A DNA stretch of 20,267 bases from a virus, in the IMG/VR virus record IMGVR_UViG_3300044984_001391, positions 1-20,267 of that record; one strand, given 5' to 3'. Both the position numbers and the translations under genes were made by a program. Every line of letters starts with the position of its first letter. Position 1 is the stretch's first letter. Positions 19,015 to 20,267 of this stretch are shown here, piece after piece. The notes below the pieces were generated by a model. That model saw only the letters and a list, made by a program, of their open reading frames with translations, searched no databases and had not been told where the DNA came from.

Positions 19015-20267
19015 TTAATATGTTCCGCCGTCTAGCGTTGCTACTGTTACTAGACCACTTGTTACTGTAAAGATAGTGGAATCGAAACTTGCTAAACCGT
19101 TTACTGCGGTAGTTGCTGTTGGTATAGCTGTAGTAGAAACTGCAGTTACCAAGCCTTTTGCATTTACTGTGATAGTTGGTACGGTAGTGCCATTACCAAA
19201 GGCACCTACGTTGCTGTTAACTGTTGCTAATGTAAGTGCCGCACTAACTGCCGCACCACCGTTAAAGCTAACTGTCCAAGAAGCGTCGCCTGTTGCAGTT
19301 ATTGCACGAGCAGTTTGTAGTGTGCTAGCTGTTGAAGCATTACCAGTTAATGAACCTGTAAAGGTCGTTGCAGTAACACTTGTTAGTCCAGCAAGTGTAG
19401 TAGAACTAGCACCTAGTGCAATTGCCGTAGTACCTACTGTTACGCTGCTATTTGCTAGCTTAGCGTTAGCAATAGAACCTGCCAACATTGCGTTTGTAAC
19501 TGTACCAGTATCACCGGTTGTTATTACTGTACCAGTTGTTGCTGGAAGTGTAATAACGGTACCTGTTCCTGCTGCCGCTGCTGGAATGATCTGTACAGTA
19601 CCGCTAGTAGAACCAGGTAGTGTTACACTGCTAATACCTGTTAGTGCAAGGTTAGCACTAGCACGGTTTAGGGTTACTGCTGTAGTACCTATGTAGTGCG
19701 TATCTGCACGTAGTGCAACTGTGGAATCTACTGCAATTGTTACTGCACTAGAACCATTAAAGCTTGTTCCACTTAGTCCGCTACCAATAGTAAGAGCGTT
19801 TGTAGTGCTTGCGGCAATAGTAATGTTGGCGCTACCATTAAAACTTACACCGTTAATTGTACGAGCAGTTTGTAGTGTGGTAGCTGTTGAAGCATTACCA
19901 CTTAGTGCGCCATATACTGTAGCTACATTTAGAGCTTTATTTAAGTTCCAGCGATCATCTGCACTGCTGTAAGTAAGTGTTGCTGCAGTTGTTGGTCCGG
20001 TAATAGTTAAACCAGCACCATCTGCTCCAGCAGCATCTACAGCATCTTTGGATAATACAATATTTTTATCACCAACAGCCAGCGTTGTGGAGTTAATGGT
20101 AGTTGTGGTACCTTGAACAGTTAAGTTACCTGTGATAGTTGCATTACCAGCTACGCTAATGTTAGCAGCCGTAATATCATCACTGTTTAGCGATCCATTA
20201 ACTGTTACGTTGTTAAATGTTACGTTATCTGTAGTACCAACTGCTTGACCGATACTTAGTGTAGTGG
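19015..20267 (-). CDS. Large tail fibre, C-terminal part (5' end outside window)
   Basis: The frame is open from the right edge to a TAA at 19015-19017, giving at least 417 residues; the start lies beyond the window. An internal Met at 19488 is not the start, since fibre sequence continues upstream without a stop. Typical fibre phrases in N-to-C order: SVAGNATITGNLTVQG, TTLAVGDKNIVLSKDA, RWNLNKALNVA, GALSGNASTATTLQTAR, ALRADTHYIGTTAVTLNRAS, LPGSTSGTVQIIP, ITLPATTGTVITTGDTG, MLAGSIANAKLANSSVTVG, TGSLTGNASTASTLQTAR, SKLA-like and LTSVTATTF repeats, ending VTVATLDGGTY. It is a long beta-repetitive shaft. No chaperone domain at its C terminus. Probably the main long fibre for host contact. Confidence 0.9.
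   Translation of the reverse strand, partial: TTLSIGQAVGTTDNVTFNNVTVNGSLNSDDITAANISVAGNATITGNLTVQGTTTTINSTTLAVGDKNIVLSKDAVDAAGADGAGLTITGPTTAATLTYSSADDRWNLNKALNVATVYGALSGNASTATTLQTARTINGVSFNGSANITIAASTTNALTIGSGLSGTSFNGSSAVTIAVDSTVALRADTHYIGTTAVTLNRASANLALTGISSVTLPGSTSGTVQIIPAAAAGTGTVITLPATTGTVITTGDTGTVTNAMLAGSIANAKLANSSVTVGTTAIALGASSTTLAGLTSVTATTFTGSLTGNASTASTLQTARAITATGDASWTVSFNGGAAVSAALTLATVNSNVGAFGNGTTVPTITVNAKGLVTAVSTTAIPTATTAVNGLASFDSTIFTVTSGLVTVATLDGGTY
19306..19345 (-). repeat. 40-bp direct repeat, copy 1 (fibre)
   Basis: Matches 19861-19900 at 39 of 40 bases, coding for GNASTA(S/T)TLQTAR in the fibre shaft. Such long near-identical stretches 555 bp apart allow in-frame recombination (555 is a multiple of 3). 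Confidence 0.85.
19861..19900 (-). repeat. 40-bp direct repeat, copy 2 (fibre)
   Basis: Partner of the copy at 19306-19345, with one mismatch (G at 19880 versus C at 19325). Confidence 0.85.

Noticed and set aside
19076-19696. 206-aa plus-strand ORF opposite the long fibre
   Set aside because: Low-complexity Val/Ala/Pro antisense of a fibre shaft that has clear phage-fibre phrases; no RBS or promoter.
1-20267. Prophage or integration features (integrase, att sites), insertion sequences, toxin-antitoxin or CRISPR genes
   Set aside because: None found; all recognisable genes are phage structural, lysis or nucleotide-metabolism genes.

Overview
The window is part of a tailed double-stranded DNA bacteriophage (Caudoviricetes) that infects a Gram-negative host. 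Structural, lysis and nucleotide-metabolism genes are packed tightly, often with 1-4 nt overlaps or 1-nt gaps. There is a two-part spanin set, which implies an outer membrane, and there are no host housekeeping, tRNA or mobile-element genes. DNA is AT-rich. A B12-dependent (class II) ribonucleotide reductase, PhoH, collagen-like fibres and a flavin-dependent halogenase together resemble aquatic T4-like or cyanophage-type phages. The exact host cannot be read from the sequence.

Right-pointing block (1-5460): the 3' end of a dUTPase; a complete adenosylcobalamin-dependent ribonucleoside-triphosphate reductase with all five catalytic cysteines in place; a small conserved protein and a terminator. 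A monocistronic unit follows, with its own promoter, palindromic leader and terminator, coding for a glycine-rich/helical/poly-Q protein. After it come three tandem proteins sharing one C-terminal domain (the first with a collagen stretch) and a Dps-like ferritin. A perfect 16-bp stem (5464-5499) with A and U tracts ends transcription from both directions.

Left-pointing block (20267-5502, read right to left): a large tail fibre running off the window, five small or medium virion proteins, a collagen-like fibre with a C-terminal S74 chaperone, a tryptophan-halogenase-family enzyme, three tandem 'MAIIFPN' paralogues, a tail-assembly-chaperone-like protein, an inner-membrane spanin candidate, an outer-membrane lipoprotein spanin and a GH19 endolysin. 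Then follow two Sec-exported proteins of unknown role (one Asn/Thr-rich with repeats), three membrane proteins, a small exported Lys-rich protein, and phoH with its own near-consensus promoter.

Functionally, the left block looks like an adsorption/tail-tip module followed by a lysis/envelope module. The right block supplies dNTP synthesis (dUTPase, NrdJ), possible DNA/iron protection (Dps) and more fibre or decoration proteins. The most interesting items are the halogenase inside the tail-fibre operon, the phage Dps with one altered ferroxidase position, the cluster of exported/membrane proteins next to lysis (including one DNA stretch that encodes two hydrophobic segments in two frames), and the -10 sequence TATAATTATAT shared by the two promoters I can place.
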